Notes: a model not told the origin generated them from the letters alone. DNA of 64,000 nt from CALVGQ01 sp031551965 (GCA_031551965.1 JAVBMW010000020.1:1-64000); one strand, 5' to 3'. Shown: positions 15,538 to 24,662, numbered from the stretch's first letter. Numbers and translations: made by a program.

Positions 15538-16830
15538 CTATTTCTTTTGTAGAGCCATATAACGTTTCGCTCTTCTAACGCCTTCTGTAACATCGATCTT
15601 AGATGGACAAATGTATGTACATAATCCACATTCGATACAATCATTGATACAAAGTTTATTTAATGAATCAATATTTTTAGTTTTTTCAGCCATATTGATA
15701 CGTACTGGTTGAAGACCTGCTGGGCAATGATCTGAACAGCGTCCACAACGAAGACACGCAACTTCCTCAACTGGTTTGTTTTTGAAAATAGTAAGTGCAT
15801 TAGAATAAGGAGTAATTACAAATAAGTCATTTGTGATTGTTTTTCCCATCATTGGTCCACCTGCAATAAGCAATACATCTTCTGCAGTATAGCCACCACA
15901 TGCTGCCACTACTTCTGCCGCAGAAACACCAACAGGTACAAGTACATTACTAGGTGTATTGATTCCATCCCCTGATACAGTAACTACTTTATTGATGATC
16001 GGCATTCCTGTTTTTAATACTTCCGCAAAAGCAATTGCAGTAGTCGCATTATTCACAATGATTCCAATTTCACTTGGTAGTTTTTCATAACGTTTTTTAG
16101 TTACTTCATAAACTAAAGTTCTTTCCCAACCCATTGGATAAACATCTGGTACAGCTTTAACTTCTACACCATTACATCCATTGAATGTTTCGATCAGCTT
16201 AGGAATAAAATCTTTTTTAGTTTCTTTGATACATACTAAAGCTTTAGAAGCTCCACTCATTTTAAGTAAAGTACATACCCCTAATTTCAAATCTTCTAAT
16301 TTTTCATGCATGATTTTATAATCTGCAGTAATATAAGGTTCACACTCAACAGCATTAATGATCAAAGTGTCGATTCCCTTAATTCCTTTGTATTTGATGT
16401 ATGTTGGAAATCCTGCTCCACCACACCCCACAATACCAGCTTCCATCATAAATTCTACTAATTCTTCAACTGATGCTTTTTCTGCATCAAGTGGTTTTAA
16501 CGGAGCTTCCTCTTCATACTTCCCATCATTTTCGATTGCTAAATGATCGATGGGTCTAAGACTTGCGTGCATTACTTTTTCAATACCTTTTACTGTTCCT
16601 GATACTGATGAATATAGAGGAACTTTAAAATGATCGTTACGTATTGCAACTTTTGTACCAACTTTAACTTTGTCCCCTTCTTTCACAAGAACATCAACTG
16701 TAGTAGAACCCATATTGATCAGTGGAATCAAAACTTTTGATCCGGCTTGAACGCGTACAAGTTCACCATAGCTAGTTAATTCTTTGTGACCATTGACATG
16801 TTTTCTCATTGGTCCTGTAATAAATGCCAT
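15538..16830 (-). CDS. rnfC: Rnf complex subunit C (NADH-oxidising/reducing, Fe-S)
   Basis: A 430-residue soluble subunit. It has the N-terminal barrel-sandwich domain (LVRVQAGSKVLIPL, VKEGDKV), the NADH/FMN site GIVGCGGAGFPTYIKY at about residue 135, and a C-terminal pair of [4Fe-4S] motifs, CLRCGRCSDHCPAG and CINDCIECGLCTYICPSK. It exchanges electrons with NAD+/NADH. It is the first gene of the operon. AGGATTAGG precedes the ATG. Upstream (16831-16960) I see no clear consensus promoter for this direction. Confidence 0.94.
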   Translation of the reverse strand: MAFITGPMRKHVNGHKELTSYGELVRVQAGSKVLIPLINMGSTTVDVLVKEGDKVKVGTKVAIRNDHFKVPLYSSVSGTVKGIEKVMHASLRPIDHLAIENDGKYEEEAPLKPLDAEKASVEELVEFMMEAGIVGCGGAGFPTYIKYKGIKGIDTLIINAVECEPYITADYKIMHEKLEDLKLGVCTLLKMSGASKALVCIKETKKDFIPKLIETFNGCNGVEVKAVPDVYPMGWERTLVYEVTKKRYEKLPSEIGIIVNNATTAIAFAEVLKTGMPIINKVVTVSGDGINTPSNVLVPVGVSAAEVVAACGGYTAEDVLLIAGGPMMGKTITNDLFVITPYSNALTIFKNKPVEEVACLRCGRCSDHCPAGLQPVRINMAEKTKNIDSLNKLCINDCIECGLCTYICPSKIDVTEGVRRAKRYMALQKK

Positions 16831-16960
16831 TCTATTTACCTAATCCTTTCTTAATAAATTCGCCGTCACACGCCAAAAAACGCCAACGGCATGTACCCAA
16901 TAAGTATATCATGTAAAGGCATACAAATAAATAAATTTTTGTGCTTTCTAGCTAATTTAG

Positions 16961-16969
16961 TGGTATAAT
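16961..16969 (+). promoter_or_regulatory. Extended -10 promoter of apbE
   Basis: TGGTATAAT (extended -10, TGn plus perfect TATAAT at 16964-16969), 16 bases before the apbE ATG. The -35 is poor, as is common with an extended -10. Confidence 0.6.
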
Positions 16970-16984
16970 TCATGCGGTGATCTT

Positions 16985-18082
16985 ATGAAAAAATTAACAA
17001 GTGTTTTTTTACTATTTAGTCTTCTTTTACTAGGAGGTTGTCAGAAAAAAGTTGAGAAATTTTCCGGTGTTACATTAAAAGCTGGATTTGATACTTTTGT
17101 TCAGTTGGTATCTTATACTGAAAATCAAAAGAAGTTTGATTCCTATATGCAAAATATTGAGAGTCAATTTATCAACTACAACAACCTTTTTGATATCTAC
17201 AATGACTATCCAAATTTAAACAATGTAAAAACGATCAATGACAATGCCGGGATCCAACCAGTTGAAGTTGACCCCGCTATCATTGAAATGTTGCTTACGG
17301 CAAAAGAGTTTTATGAATTAAGCAATGGTGAATTTGATGTCACGATGGGTGCTACTTTAAAAATATGGCACAACTATCGTGATGCCGGAATTGAATCCAA
17401 CAACGCTGGTGTTCTCGGAAAAATCCCAACTAATGAAGAATTAGAAGAAGCAAGAGCCTGCAGAGGTTGGCAGTTTATTGAAATCGATGAAACAAAAAAC
17501 ACTGTCTATATCAATAATCCATGTGTATCTTTGGATGTGGGGGGAATCGCAAAAGGTTTCGCAACTGAAAAAGTAGCTCAATCATTAGAAAATAAAATGG
17601 TCGCCGGTATCGTGAACGCAGGCGGAAATAACAGAACAATGAATATCAAACCTGACAAAACAGATTGGGTAAGCGCTATTGAAAATCCAAATGGCGGGAA
17701 CGCAGTCTTACAAACCAATCTTCATGATAGCCAGTCTTTTGTAACTAGTGGTGATTATCAACGTTTCTATTATGGTGAAGATGGGTATATCTATCATCAT
17801 ATTATTGATCCTACCACTGATTATCCAGCTAATTATTATCGATCAGTTTCAATTGTTGTTAAAAACAGTGGACACGCTGATGCCTTATCTACCAGCCTTT
17901 ATACAGTAAATATCGAAACAGGTATAAAGATTATTGAAGAATATAATAAACTTTATCCAAATACACCTGCATCCGCTATATGGATCATGGATAAAGACAA
18001 CACAACAGAACATAAAAATGGTTTTGAAACAAGTGAATTCTATATCGTTTGTACAGATGATCTAGTCGGAAAACTTAAATAA
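16985..18082 (+). CDS. apbE: FAD:protein FMN transferase lipoprotein
   Basis: A 365-residue ApbE. It begins with a lipoprotein signal ending LLLGGC (Cys at residue 19), so it is anchored outside the membrane. The catalytic region shows SLDVGGIAKGFATEKV, NAGGNNR, SQSFVTSGDYQR and YHHIIDPTT, all ApbE hallmarks including the Mg/FAD-binding residues. It transfers FMN from FAD to Thr residues in [ST]GA[ST] motifs. It is divergent from the rnf operon, whose RnfG and RnfD are the natural substrates. Confidence 0.95.
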   Translation: MKKLTSVFLLFSLLLLGGCQKKVEKFSGVTLKAGFDTFVQLVSYTENQKKFDSYMQNIESQFINYNNLFDIYNDYPNLNNVKTINDNAGIQPVEVDPAIIEMLLTAKEFYELSNGEFDVTMGATLKIWHNYRDAGIESNNAGVLGKIPTNEELEEARACRGWQFIEIDETKNTVYINNPCVSLDVGGIAKGFATEKVAQSLENKMVAGIVNAGGNNRTMNIKPDKTDWVSAIENPNGGNAVLQTNLHDSQSFVTSGDYQRFYYGEDGYIYHHIIDPTTDYPANYYRSVSIVVKNSGHADALSTSLYTVNIETGIKIIEEYNKLYPNTPASAIWIMDKDNTTEHKNGFETSEFYIVCTDDLVGKLK

Positions 18083-18085
18083 GAC

Positions 18086-18124
18086 AAAGCAGTGAATAGA
18101 GTTAATCTGAACACTGCTTTTCAA
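18086..18124 (+). terminator. Terminator after apbE
   Basis: AAAGCAGTG (18086-18094) pairs with CACTGCTTT (18112-18120), a 9-bp stem followed by T-rich sequence. It may also serve the convergent XRE gene. Confidence 0.75.
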
Positions 18125-18128
18125 TTTT

Positions 18129-19193
18129 CTAATTATATTTAAATTCTAATTCTTTGATCAACAATATAAATTCTTCATAATCTTTCATAAATTCAAATTG
18201 TGGATCCTCTTTCAATCCTTTTAAAATTGGTTTAATAAAGAAATCGACAAATCGTTCATTTTCATTTTCTCTGAACTCAATATGTTTAAATAAATGTTTT
18301 CTTGATATGTTAAAACTATTTTTTAATCCATCAACAATTTTCTTTAAACTTTCTACAACCAGTTGCTTGTCTTTTTTATCTAAACTTAGCTGCAAAGAAA
18401 TTAGTTCTGGCTGAACAGTGTTAGTTCCAATCATATTATTGATTTGACTCATATAAGTTTGAATCAATAACGCAGTTTCTTCATCTTTTTCAAGTAAAGC
18501 TATATGTGCTAATCGATCCAAAATCATAGAGTTTTCACTTAGTACCTCATATAATTTCCATTCCAGCAATTTAGCTGCATCATTTAATTTATTTTCATTG
18601 ATCCATAATGTAGCCTGCACAGAATATTTATTTAGCGAATCTTTTTCAATTACTCTATTCAACATTTCTTGTGCTTCAATGAACTGATTATCATTAATTA
18701 ACTTTGAAACCAACATCATTTTTGCTTTATCACTATTGATTGCATCATCACTATCTGCAACCCGCTGCAAAAATTTTAATATTTCTTTTTCATAAATTTT
18801 TCTTTTCTCTTCATCCACTTCAATCATATGAAGTGATCCATCTAATAATATCGCAGCATTATAAATTAAATCTAGATTATTAGGATATTCACTAATTTTT
18901 TGCATCGCCATATCATATCCAAATTCATATCCTTGATTAAATAGCTTTTCACTTACTTCATTTAGAAAAAAACCAATTTCCGTTTCAGTCATTTTTTCAT
19001 TGAACCCCATTAACGTATTCAAATCCATTTTAAGTAATCGTGCAAGTGGCGCAAGTAAAGTAATATCCGGATAAGTAACACCATTTTCCCATTTATTAAC
19101 TGCAGGTGTTGATACATTTAAGTAATTCGCAAGTTGTTCCTGTGTTATTCCTAATCTTTTTCTACTTTCTCTAATTTGATTATGTATTTCCAT
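18129..19193 (-). CDS. XRE-family regulator with helical-repeat C-terminus
   Basis: A 354-residue protein. Residues about 6-60 form a Cro/C1-type helix-turn-helix (LGITQEQLANYLNVSTPAVNKWENGVTYPD). The rest, about 290 residues, is alpha-helical and TPR-like, as in peptide-responsive or metabolite-responsive XRE regulators. The ATG at 19191-19193 has AAGGAG upstream; the reading from 19244 would start inside the promoter. A sigma-A promoter (19218-19246) lies just upstream, so it is transcribed alone. Its target and ligand are unknown. Confidence 0.85.
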   Translation of the reverse strand: MEIHNQIRESRKRLGITQEQLANYLNVSTPAVNKWENGVTYPDITLLAPLARLLKMDLNTLMGFNEKMTETEIGFFLNEVSEKLFNQGYEFGYDMAMQKISEYPNNLDLIYNAAILLDGSLHMIEVDEEKRKIYEKEILKFLQRVADSDDAINSDKAKMMLVSKLINDNQFIEAQEMLNRVIEKDSLNKYSVQATLWINENKLNDAAKLLEWKLYEVLSENSMILDRLAHIALLEKDEETALLIQTYMSQINNMIGTNTVQPELISLQLSLDKKDKQLVVESLKKIVDGLKNSFNISRKHLFKHIEFRENENERFVDFFIKPILKGLKEDPQFEFMKDYEEFILLIKELEFKYN

Positions 19194-19217
19194 GAGAGTC
19201 TTCTCCTTTACTACTCT

Positions 19218-19246
19218 AGTATAGACAAAGTTTGAAGACATCACAA
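19218..19246 (-). promoter_or_regulatory. Sigma-A promoter of the XRE gene
   Basis: Reverse strand TTGTGA (19241-19246), 17-base spacer, TATACT (19218-19223), about 25 bases before the start codon. Confidence 0.7.
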
Positions 19247-19289
19247 TTGAACAGAAATTTAATTATCATTTATTTTTTTTAACTAATAG

Positions 19290-20240
19290 TTAAATAATTA
19301 AAGTTAATATCAAATTGATCATAATGTTTTTTTCTTTAGGATTCGATTCTGCCAACATGATCGTTAAAGTCGCAAGCGTCTTATTATCGATAATTTGAAG
19401 TCCCTCTTTAAACAACCTATTACTTTTATTTAAAAAGTGCACAAATAGTGCTGCAGCTATTCTTTTGTTTCCATCAATAAAACCATGATTTTTTACTAAG
19501 AAATAAAGTAAATGAGCAGCTTTTTCTTCAATCGTCGGATAAACATCAACGCCCGCAAAAGTTTGATATACTGCACCAATACTAGATTTGAATGCTCCTT
19601 CTCTTTCCATTCCAAAAAGTTCACTGTCATGATGGAATTTCATTTTGTTTATGAAGTCAATACATTCATCATAGTTTAAATAATATGTAGATATTTTTCC
19701 TTTTGGTTTAGAAAATCTTTGATGATCATAATCATCCAATAACTGCAAACCTACTGAATATAGTTCTAGTACATCAAGTATCTCTTTCGAATCAAGTTGA
19801 TCTGTCGTTCTTTTTAGTAATTGAATTACTTTTTGTTGATTCTCAAGGTTTACTTTATTAGGATTAATTGCATATCCTTTTAATGAATATTCCTTTAATA
19901 CAGATGCAGCCCATTTACGGAACAGAATTCCTTTTTTTGAATTTATCCGATAACCAACAGAAATAATCATATCTAAGTTATAATACATTACTTTATAATT
20001 TTTGCCATCTGATGCAGTATGTTCCATTTTGGAACACACTGATTTTTTTTCTAATTCACCATCAGCATAAATATTTTTTATATGTTTTGTTATAGCCTGT
20101 GTTTTGACTCCAAAAAGTAAGGACATATCAAATTGTGTTAACCACACTGTATCTTCTTCGGGACTAATGTTTACCTCCAAACTCAATTGTTCATCATTAA
20201 ATACTACAACTTGTTTCGCTTCAATTTCATTTGTTTTCAT
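19290..20240 (-). CDS. RhuM-family protein with Fic/Doc domain
   Basis: A 316-residue two-domain protein. Residues 1 to about 125 are a RhuM-type (virulence RhuM, KilA-N-related) region: VVVFNDEQLSLEVNI, VWLTQFDMSLLFGV, YNLDMIISVGYRINSKKG and FRKWA. Residues about 180-290 form a Fic/Doc fold with HGFIDGNKR at 252-260. The Asn-Lys-Arg version is the Doc-type motif rather than the GNGR of classical AMP-transferring Fic. Such proteins occur in mobile and defence-linked loci; the activity is not known. No antitoxin ORF is adjacent. Its 5' half and upstream region are part of a local tandem duplication. Confidence 0.85.
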   Translation of the reverse strand: MKTNEIEAKQVVVFNDEQLSLEVNISPEEDTVWLTQFDMSLLFGVKTQAITKHIKNIYADGELEKKSVCSKMEHTASDGKNYKVMYYNLDMIISVGYRINSKKGILFRKWAASVLKEYSLKGYAINPNKVNLENQQKVIQLLKRTTDQLDSKEILDVLELYSVGLQLLDDYDHQRFSKPKGKISTYYLNYDECIDFINKMKFHHDSELFGMEREGAFKSSIGAVYQTFAGVDVYPTIEEKAAHLLYFLVKNHGFIDGNKRIAAALFVHFLNKSNRLFKEGLQIIDNKTLATLTIMLAESNPKEKNIMINLILTLII

Positions 20241-20323
20241 TTTTTAATTTTCTCCTTATACTATTAATATTCTGAGAAAATGGGTCTTCACCTCACATAA
20301 AAATGAATTTTTTTGTTTACAAT

Positions 20324-20355
20324 CAAAAAAAGAACCTGTTTTTTTAGACAAGTTC
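20324..20355 (-). terminator. Duplicated HAD terminator, copy 1
   Basis: Reverse strand GAACTTG (20349-20355) pairs with CAGGTTC (20332-20338), then a T run. It is the copy of the terminator at 20816-20846 and now ends transcription of the remnant upstream of intact rhuM. Confidence 0.7.
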
Positions 20356-20385
20356 TTTCGTTAATAACTCAAATTGCTTTTTGCA
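20344..20385 (-). pseudogene. Remnant of HAD phosphatase C-terminus
   Basis: Reverse-strand reading of 20376-20344 gives QFELLTKELV followed by TAA, identical to the last ten residues of the intact HAD gene at 20835. Upstream residues no longer match, so the duplication breakpoint lies near 20390-20404. Confidence 0.8.
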
Positions 20386-20404
20386 TATTAAATTTATAAG
20401 TTGA

Positions 20405-20733
20405 ATATCATTTGCGAAATTGAATTCCTCTTTTTGATTTAACAAGATAACCAACCGAGATAGTCATGTCAAAATTATAAAATCCATCTGATATGTTTTA
20501 CTGTAAGTGGCAGTTGTTGCAAATTTTGCAACAACTGAATCTTTATCGTGTTCATCATTTAATACATTCTTTATATGTCGAAATTTGTTGGATTTATCTC
20601 TTTCGAACAAATCAGATATTTGATTTAACGTTAACCATACAGTATCTACTTTGGGGCTGATATTCATCTCCAAACTTAAACTATCTTCATTAAATACTAC
20701 AATTTGATTCTCTTTAACTTCATTTGTTTTCAT
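20405..20733 (-). pseudogene. Truncated, frameshifted RhuM paralogue
   Basis: The open frame from 20733 gives 89 residues (MKTNEVKENQIVVFNEDSLS to DFIILT) closely resembling the start of the intact RhuM at 20240. It then stops, but shifting frame near 20475 restores FYNFDMTISVGYLVKSKRG and IQFR, matching YNLDMIISVGYRINSKKG and ILFR of the intact gene. All of the Fic part is missing. It is a decayed by-product of the tandem duplication; a short functional protein seems unlikely. Confidence 0.85.
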
Positions 20734-20815
20734 TTTTAATTTTCTATTTATACTATTAATATTCTGAGAGAATGGGTCTTCACATCACACAAAAATGAAT
20801 TTCTTTGTTTACATA

Positions 20816-20846
20816 CAAAAAAAGAACCTGTTTTTTAGACAAGTTC
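20816..20846 (-). terminator. Terminator of the HAD gene
   Basis: Reverse strand GAACTTG (20840-20846) pairs with CAGGTTC (20824-20830), followed by seven T. The left arm overlaps the last codons of the gene. Confidence 0.8.
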
Positions 20847-21449
20847 CTTCGTCAATAACTCAAATTGTTTTTTTGCTTCTTTTAGATTTGTAAACTGTAT
20901 ACCATGAATACCTAAATCATTTGCTGCAACAATGTTTTCAATTTTATCATCAAAGAATACAGACTCTTCTGGAATTAGTTTATAAGTATCAAGTAAAATT
21001 TGATAAATCTTCAAATCAGGTTTAACACATTTAACATGTGATGAAACTATTTTCCCATCAGCTTTTGATAGAAATTCATATTTCTTTTCAATATAGGCAA
21101 AGCCATCTTTTGCATAATTAGATAGAATATAAATCTTATAACCTTCATCAATTAATTGATTATAGAAAACTTCTGTTTCTTTCAGTAATCCATACACTTC
21201 CATCCATCCTTCTACAAAAAATGATCTAATTTCAAATTCTAGTTCTGGATGTTTCTTCACAAAGAATTCAAGTGCTTCAGTATAATCCTCTATTATTCCC
21301 TTATCCATATCAAGCCATAAAGAATCTAAGAATATTGCATTTAAGAGTGCTTCTGTTTTTTCATCATCATAACCCATTTTCAAAATATATTCTTTAGGAT
21401 TATAATTGATCAAAACTCCACCTAAATCAAAAATAATATTTTTTATCAT
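20835..21449 (-). CDS. HAD-superfamily hydrolase (subfamily IA, YihX-like)
   Basis: A 204-residue HAD phosphatase. Motif I is FDLGGVLINY (residues 7-16), motif II is ILSNYA, motif III the Lys in KPDLKIYQ, and motif IV VFFDDKIENIVAA. The all-helical cap after motif I is of the IA type. Substitution of the second Asp of motif I by Gly is usual for the YihX group, which removes phosphate from small sugar phosphates. It follows the nucleotidase gene by 11 bases and so may finish the phn-linked operon. Confidence 0.85.
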   Translation of the reverse strand: MIKNIIFDLGGVLINYNPKEYILKMGYDDEKTEALLNAIFLDSLWLDMDKGIIEDYTEALEFFVKKHPELEFEIRSFFVEGWMEVYGLLKETEVFYNQLIDEGYKIYILSNYAKDGFAYIEKKYEFLSKADGKIVSSHVKCVKPDLKIYQILLDTYKLIPEESVFFDDKIENIVAANDLGIHGIQFTNLKEAKKQFELLTKELV

Positions 21450-21460
21450 TAAACTCCCCC

Positions 21461-22984
21461 TTATTCAATAATTATATGAATATTGTCGTGATGTTCAATT
21501 ACAACTGGATCATTCTTCTTTATGTATTTCGCAAGTGCCTCAACCATATCAGTTTGAATTTCACGTATCGTTTCACATTCATTGACTATATAATAATTTC
21601 CGCCACCTGCTGCACGATAATTACTCATTGCAAAAGTAAAGGTATCAGATTCATTAATAGGTTCACCTTTGTATAAAATATTTGTAACCCGACTTCCTAC
21701 TGGCCGATTCACTACAATTGTGTATTCAATACCATCTACCATATCATAATTGAAATGTTGTGGTTTAGGTTCTACATAACTTGGCGTTACGATAATTTCT
21801 CCATCTTTTACACTAAAATACTCTGCAGCTTTTTCCAAATATAATTTCAATTGTGCAGCACTCATCCTTTTAATGATCGTTGTATTTGGATATAAATAAG
21901 TTGAGACTAGATCTCTCATCGTAATTTTAGATTCAAATCCTTTTGCTCCACTAAATAGAGCCATGCTTGAAATTTGTGCTTTTGATAAATCCAATGCAAC
22001 TTGATTTAAAAACGAAATTACTGGATGTTTATGTAGCCTTGCATCAAATTCATCATGAACAAGTAAGTCTCCACTTGCAAGTGAACCTAAAGGTTGATCA
22101 AGCCAAATTTGACATTGGTTTTCTTCATCCATGATATCCTCTGCAATACTCATATTGTATTCATCCGTAACAGGAATTAATTTTGTATCAATTTGTTTTG
22201 TGTCTAAATCCCAAACGATTTGTGCTACTTCTTTTGCGTTACAACCTGTTTGAGTTGTCGCCACGCCACAACAAGTTCCTGCAATGGAACGATGTTGATG
22301 TCCCGTAATCAATAAGTCGATTCCTTCAATTTCTGCACACATCTTGTATGCTAAATTTTCACCAGTTAATGGCTCAGTTGCCTCGCCCGTAACTAAGTCT
22401 TTTTCAAATCCACCATGATAACAAACTACAATTCCTTGTACATCTTCATTTTTCTTTATAAAAGGAACTATTTCTTTTACAGTATCAAAAGCGTTGATAA
22501 ACTCCACATTCTCAATGTGTTCTGGAATTTCCCAATTTGGAATATATTGTGTTGCGACACCGATTAAAGCTATTGCATGTTCATCATCAAAACGATGAAT
22601 CGTATACCCTTTTTTTAGACCAATTTCTTCGCTGATAATATTTCCAGTAATGCAAGAAGCACCACAATCTTCAATAAAGTTTTTTAAAGCATCTTTTCCA
22701 AAATTAAAATCATGATTTCCTACGTTATAGTAATCATATTTCATATTAAGCATTGCTTTCGCCATAGGATGAACTTCATTTTCTTTAAAGAGTGAATGGA
22801 AATAGTTAAGGGGACTTCCTTGAAGGACGTCCCCATTATCGATCAACAAAGTATTTGCATCTCTATGTTTCTCAATAATGGATTGTATTCGAGTAAGTCC
22901 GATTGAATCCAACTTGCGATCACTATAACGAGTTGGCATGATATACCCATGTACATCACTCGTTGCAAATATTTGTATTTTCAT
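21461..22984 (-). CDS. 5'-nucleotidase / 2',3'-cyclic phosphodiesterase family enzyme
   Basis: A 507-residue metallophosphoesterase. The N-terminal domain carries ATSDVHGYIMPTRYSD, DNGDVLQGSP, VGNHDFNFG, CYHGG and TGHQHRS, the dinuclear-metal motifs of the UshA/CpdB/YfkN group; the C-terminal domain has the substrate-binding YLYPNTTIIKRMSAAQLKLYLE and NYRAAGGGNY. No signal peptide is present, so it is probably cytosolic, unlike many relatives. The ATG at 22982-22984 has AAGGAG nine bases upstream. It follows phnE directly, which suggests that it works on an imported phosphate ester. Confidence 0.88.
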   Translation of the reverse strand: MKIQIFATSDVHGYIMPTRYSDRKLDSIGLTRIQSIIEKHRDANTLLIDNGDVLQGSPLNYFHSLFKENEVHPMAKAMLNMKYDYYNVGNHDFNFGKDALKNFIEDCGASCITGNIISEEIGLKKGYTIHRFDDEHAIALIGVATQYIPNWEIPEHIENVEFINAFDTVKEIVPFIKKNEDVQGIVVCYHGGFEKDLVTGEATEPLTGENLAYKMCAEIEGIDLLITGHQHRSIAGTCCGVATTQTGCNAKEVAQIVWDLDTKQIDTKLIPVTDEYNMSIAEDIMDEENQCQIWLDQPLGSLASGDLLVHDEFDARLHKHPVISFLNQVALDLSKAQISSMALFSGAKGFESKITMRDLVSTYLYPNTTIIKRMSAAQLKLYLEKAAEYFSVKDGEIIVTPSYVEPKPQHFNYDMVDGIEYTIVVNRPVGSRVTNILYKGEPINESDTFTFAMSNYRAAGGGNYYIVNECETIREIQTDMVEALAKYIKKNDPVVIEHHDNIHIIIE

Positions 22985-22988
22985 TTTA

Positions 22989-23795
22989 TTATTCTCCTTG
23001 AACCAGTTTCTTTCGAATACGTGTTGATACATATTCAATAATAAATACACAAATGATCAATCCTAATAAATAAGAACCAACCATACTCCATCTTCTAGAG
23101 TTGATACATTGAATTAATGGAGCTCCAATTCCTCCAGCTCCTACCATCCCTAAAATTGAAGCATCTTTAATATTGATATCAAAACGATAGATGACTGCTG
23201 AGATAAAGTTAGCATACAGCTGTGGTAAAATTCCACACCATATTTTTTCAAATGTATTACACCCAGCCGCATCCAAACTTTCTAAAATTTTAGTATCTAA
23301 ATCTTCAATAGCCGTGATATACATTTTCGCAATCATCCCTATTGAACAAACCATTTGAGTTACAACTCCACAAAAAGCTCCAGGACCAGTAACACGAATC
23401 CAAATCAGAGCCCAAACAAGTGCAGGGATCGTTCTGATTGCCATTGTAAATGATCTAAAGATAAAAGCAATTGGTTTTGGCACGATATTTTCACTTGATA
23501 AAAAAGCGAATGGAACCGCAATGAGCGCACCAAGTACTGTTCCAAGTACTGCGATCGCAATTGTCTGAAACAGCGCATAAGGAACACCTTCGTTTGTGAA
23601 ATTGACTAATGATAAGTCTGGATGAGTTAATCCATGAATAACCCCCATAGCAATCTCAGATCCTTTTGCGGTTATTCCATTAAAAGAAATAACACTGCCA
23701 GACCAAGTTACAACCATAACGATCAATAATCCAACTATGATTGTTTTCCACCAATTACGCGGTCTATTATCATATTGTTCTAAAATAGTCATCAT
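22989..23795 (-). CDS. phnE: Phosphonate-type ABC transporter permease (second)
   Basis: A 268-residue membrane protein with about six helices and the inner-membrane signature DAAGCNTFEKIWCGILPQ (EAA loop) that contacts the ATPase. KDASILGMVGAGGIGAPLIQ near the C-terminus is typical of PhnE. It pairs with the next upstream permease as a heterodimer. It starts three bases after that gene's stop. Confidence 0.88.
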   Translation of the reverse strand: MMTILEQYDNRPRNWWKTIIVGLLIVMVVTWSGSVISFNGITAKGSEIAMGVIHGLTHPDLSLVNFTNEGVPYALFQTIAIAVLGTVLGALIAVPFAFLSSENIVPKPIAFIFRSFTMAIRTIPALVWALIWIRVTGPGAFCGVVTQMVCSIGMIAKMYITAIEDLDTKILESLDAAGCNTFEKIWCGILPQLYANFISAVIYRFDINIKDASILGMVGAGGIGAPLIQCINSRRWSMVGSYLLGLIICVFIIEYVSTRIRKKLVQGE

Positions 23796-23798
23796 TGA

Positions 23799-24653
23799 TC
23801 ACCCCAATTTCTTTCTCAAATAACCACTGAGATTATCTATAATTAATACTGTGACAAACAAGACAAGTAATATTGTTCCTACTGAATTATAATCACGCCA
23901 ACTTTGACGTTCATTGATCAATACGCCAAGACCTCCAGCACCTACATAACCTAAAATTGAAGCTGCACGAATATTCATTTCAAAACAATATAAACAGTGT
24001 GATAAATAAGTAGGTAAAATTTGAGGTACACAGGCACTCCAGAATGCTTCAAATTTACTTGCACCAAATGATTCCATAGCTTCAAAAGGTCCCATATCAA
24101 TGGTTTCAATACTTTCAAAAAGCATTTTCGCAACGATACCAAAAGTAAACACAATGATTGCGATCGTTCCTGCAAATGCACCAAGTCCAAAAATCAAACC
24201 ACAAATAGATGCAAGCACAATTGTAGGAATTGTTCTAAGTAAACTTAAAATAAATCTTGCAAGCAAAAGTGTAGGACGATTTTTATTGATATTGCTACTT
24301 GCCATAACCGCAATAGGTAAAGCTAATGTACTACCAATAAATGATCCCATCAAACTCATTTTAATCGTATCAATTAACGGTTTTACGATCTTTGGCCAAT
24401 AACTGAAATCAGGATGAAAGATCTTGTTTAAAATTACCGTAAATTGTTGTGCACGCTTAATAAGAATTTGAATATCAAAACCAGTTAATTGCACAGAGAT
24501 AAACAATACTACAATAACCACAAAAATAGTAAGTGGCATTCTTGATTTGGGGCGGTCAACAGTATGACCATTTTCAAGTATGATATGCTCAGGCTTGAAT
24601 ATTTTATCAAACAAACTTACAGGTTTGCCTGATTCATTCTTTTCTTTCTTCAT
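23799..24653 (-). CDS. phnE: Phosphonate-type ABC transporter permease (first)
   Basis: A 284-residue permease, homologous to the gene that follows. It has an N-terminal cytosolic stretch of about 45 residues before the first helix, the EAA loop MESFGASKFEAFWSACVPQ, and IRAASILGYVGAGGLGVL. Two adjacent phnE genes are usual in the phnD-C-E-E arrangement. AGGAGG stands before the ATG. Confidence 0.88.
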   Translation of the reverse strand: MKKEKNESGKPVSLFDKIFKPEHIILENGHTVDRPKSRMPLTIFVVIVVLFISVQLTGFDIQILIKRAQQFTVILNKIFHPDFSYWPKIVKPLIDTIKMSLMGSFIGSTLALPIAVMASSNINKNRPTLLLARFILSLLRTIPTIVLASICGLIFGLGAFAGTIAIIVFTFGIVAKMLFESIETIDMGPFEAMESFGASKFEAFWSACVPQILPTYLSHCLYCFEMNIRAASILGYVGAGGLGVLINERQSWRDYNSVGTILLVLFVTVLIIDNLSGYLRKKLG

Positions 24654-24662
24654 GACTGCCTC

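Larger units (their letters stand above)
19918..20400 (-). repeat. Tandem duplication, copy 1 (at the intact RhuM gene)
   Basis: This stretch holds the end of a HAD-like reading frame, a terminator, a promoter region and the first third of rhuM. The same order recurs at about 20405-20885 with an offset of 492-497 bases. Landmarks that match: the GAATTCC in the FRK segment (19926 and 20423), the rhuM ATG (20240 and 20733), GGGTCTTCAC (20282 and 20774) and the GAACCTG hairpin arm (20332 and 20824). Boundaries are approximate. Confidence 0.85.
20405..20885 (-). repeat. Tandem duplication, copy 2 (at the intact HAD gene)
   Basis: Second copy of the unit described at 19918-20400. This copy keeps the intact HAD 3' end but only a broken rhuM start. 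By eye the copies differ by scattered substitutions and small indels, so the event is not very recent. Confidence 0.85.

Noticed and set aside
16831..16984. Repeated CGCC/AAAAAACGCC motif as an operator of the rnf operon
   Set aside because: Only a short imperfect repeat; no symmetry or known pattern, and no clear promoter nearby to relate it to.
20464..20733. A functional short RhuM-like protein
   Set aside because: The frame ends at a frameshift, after which homology continues in another frame; it is a duplication remnant.
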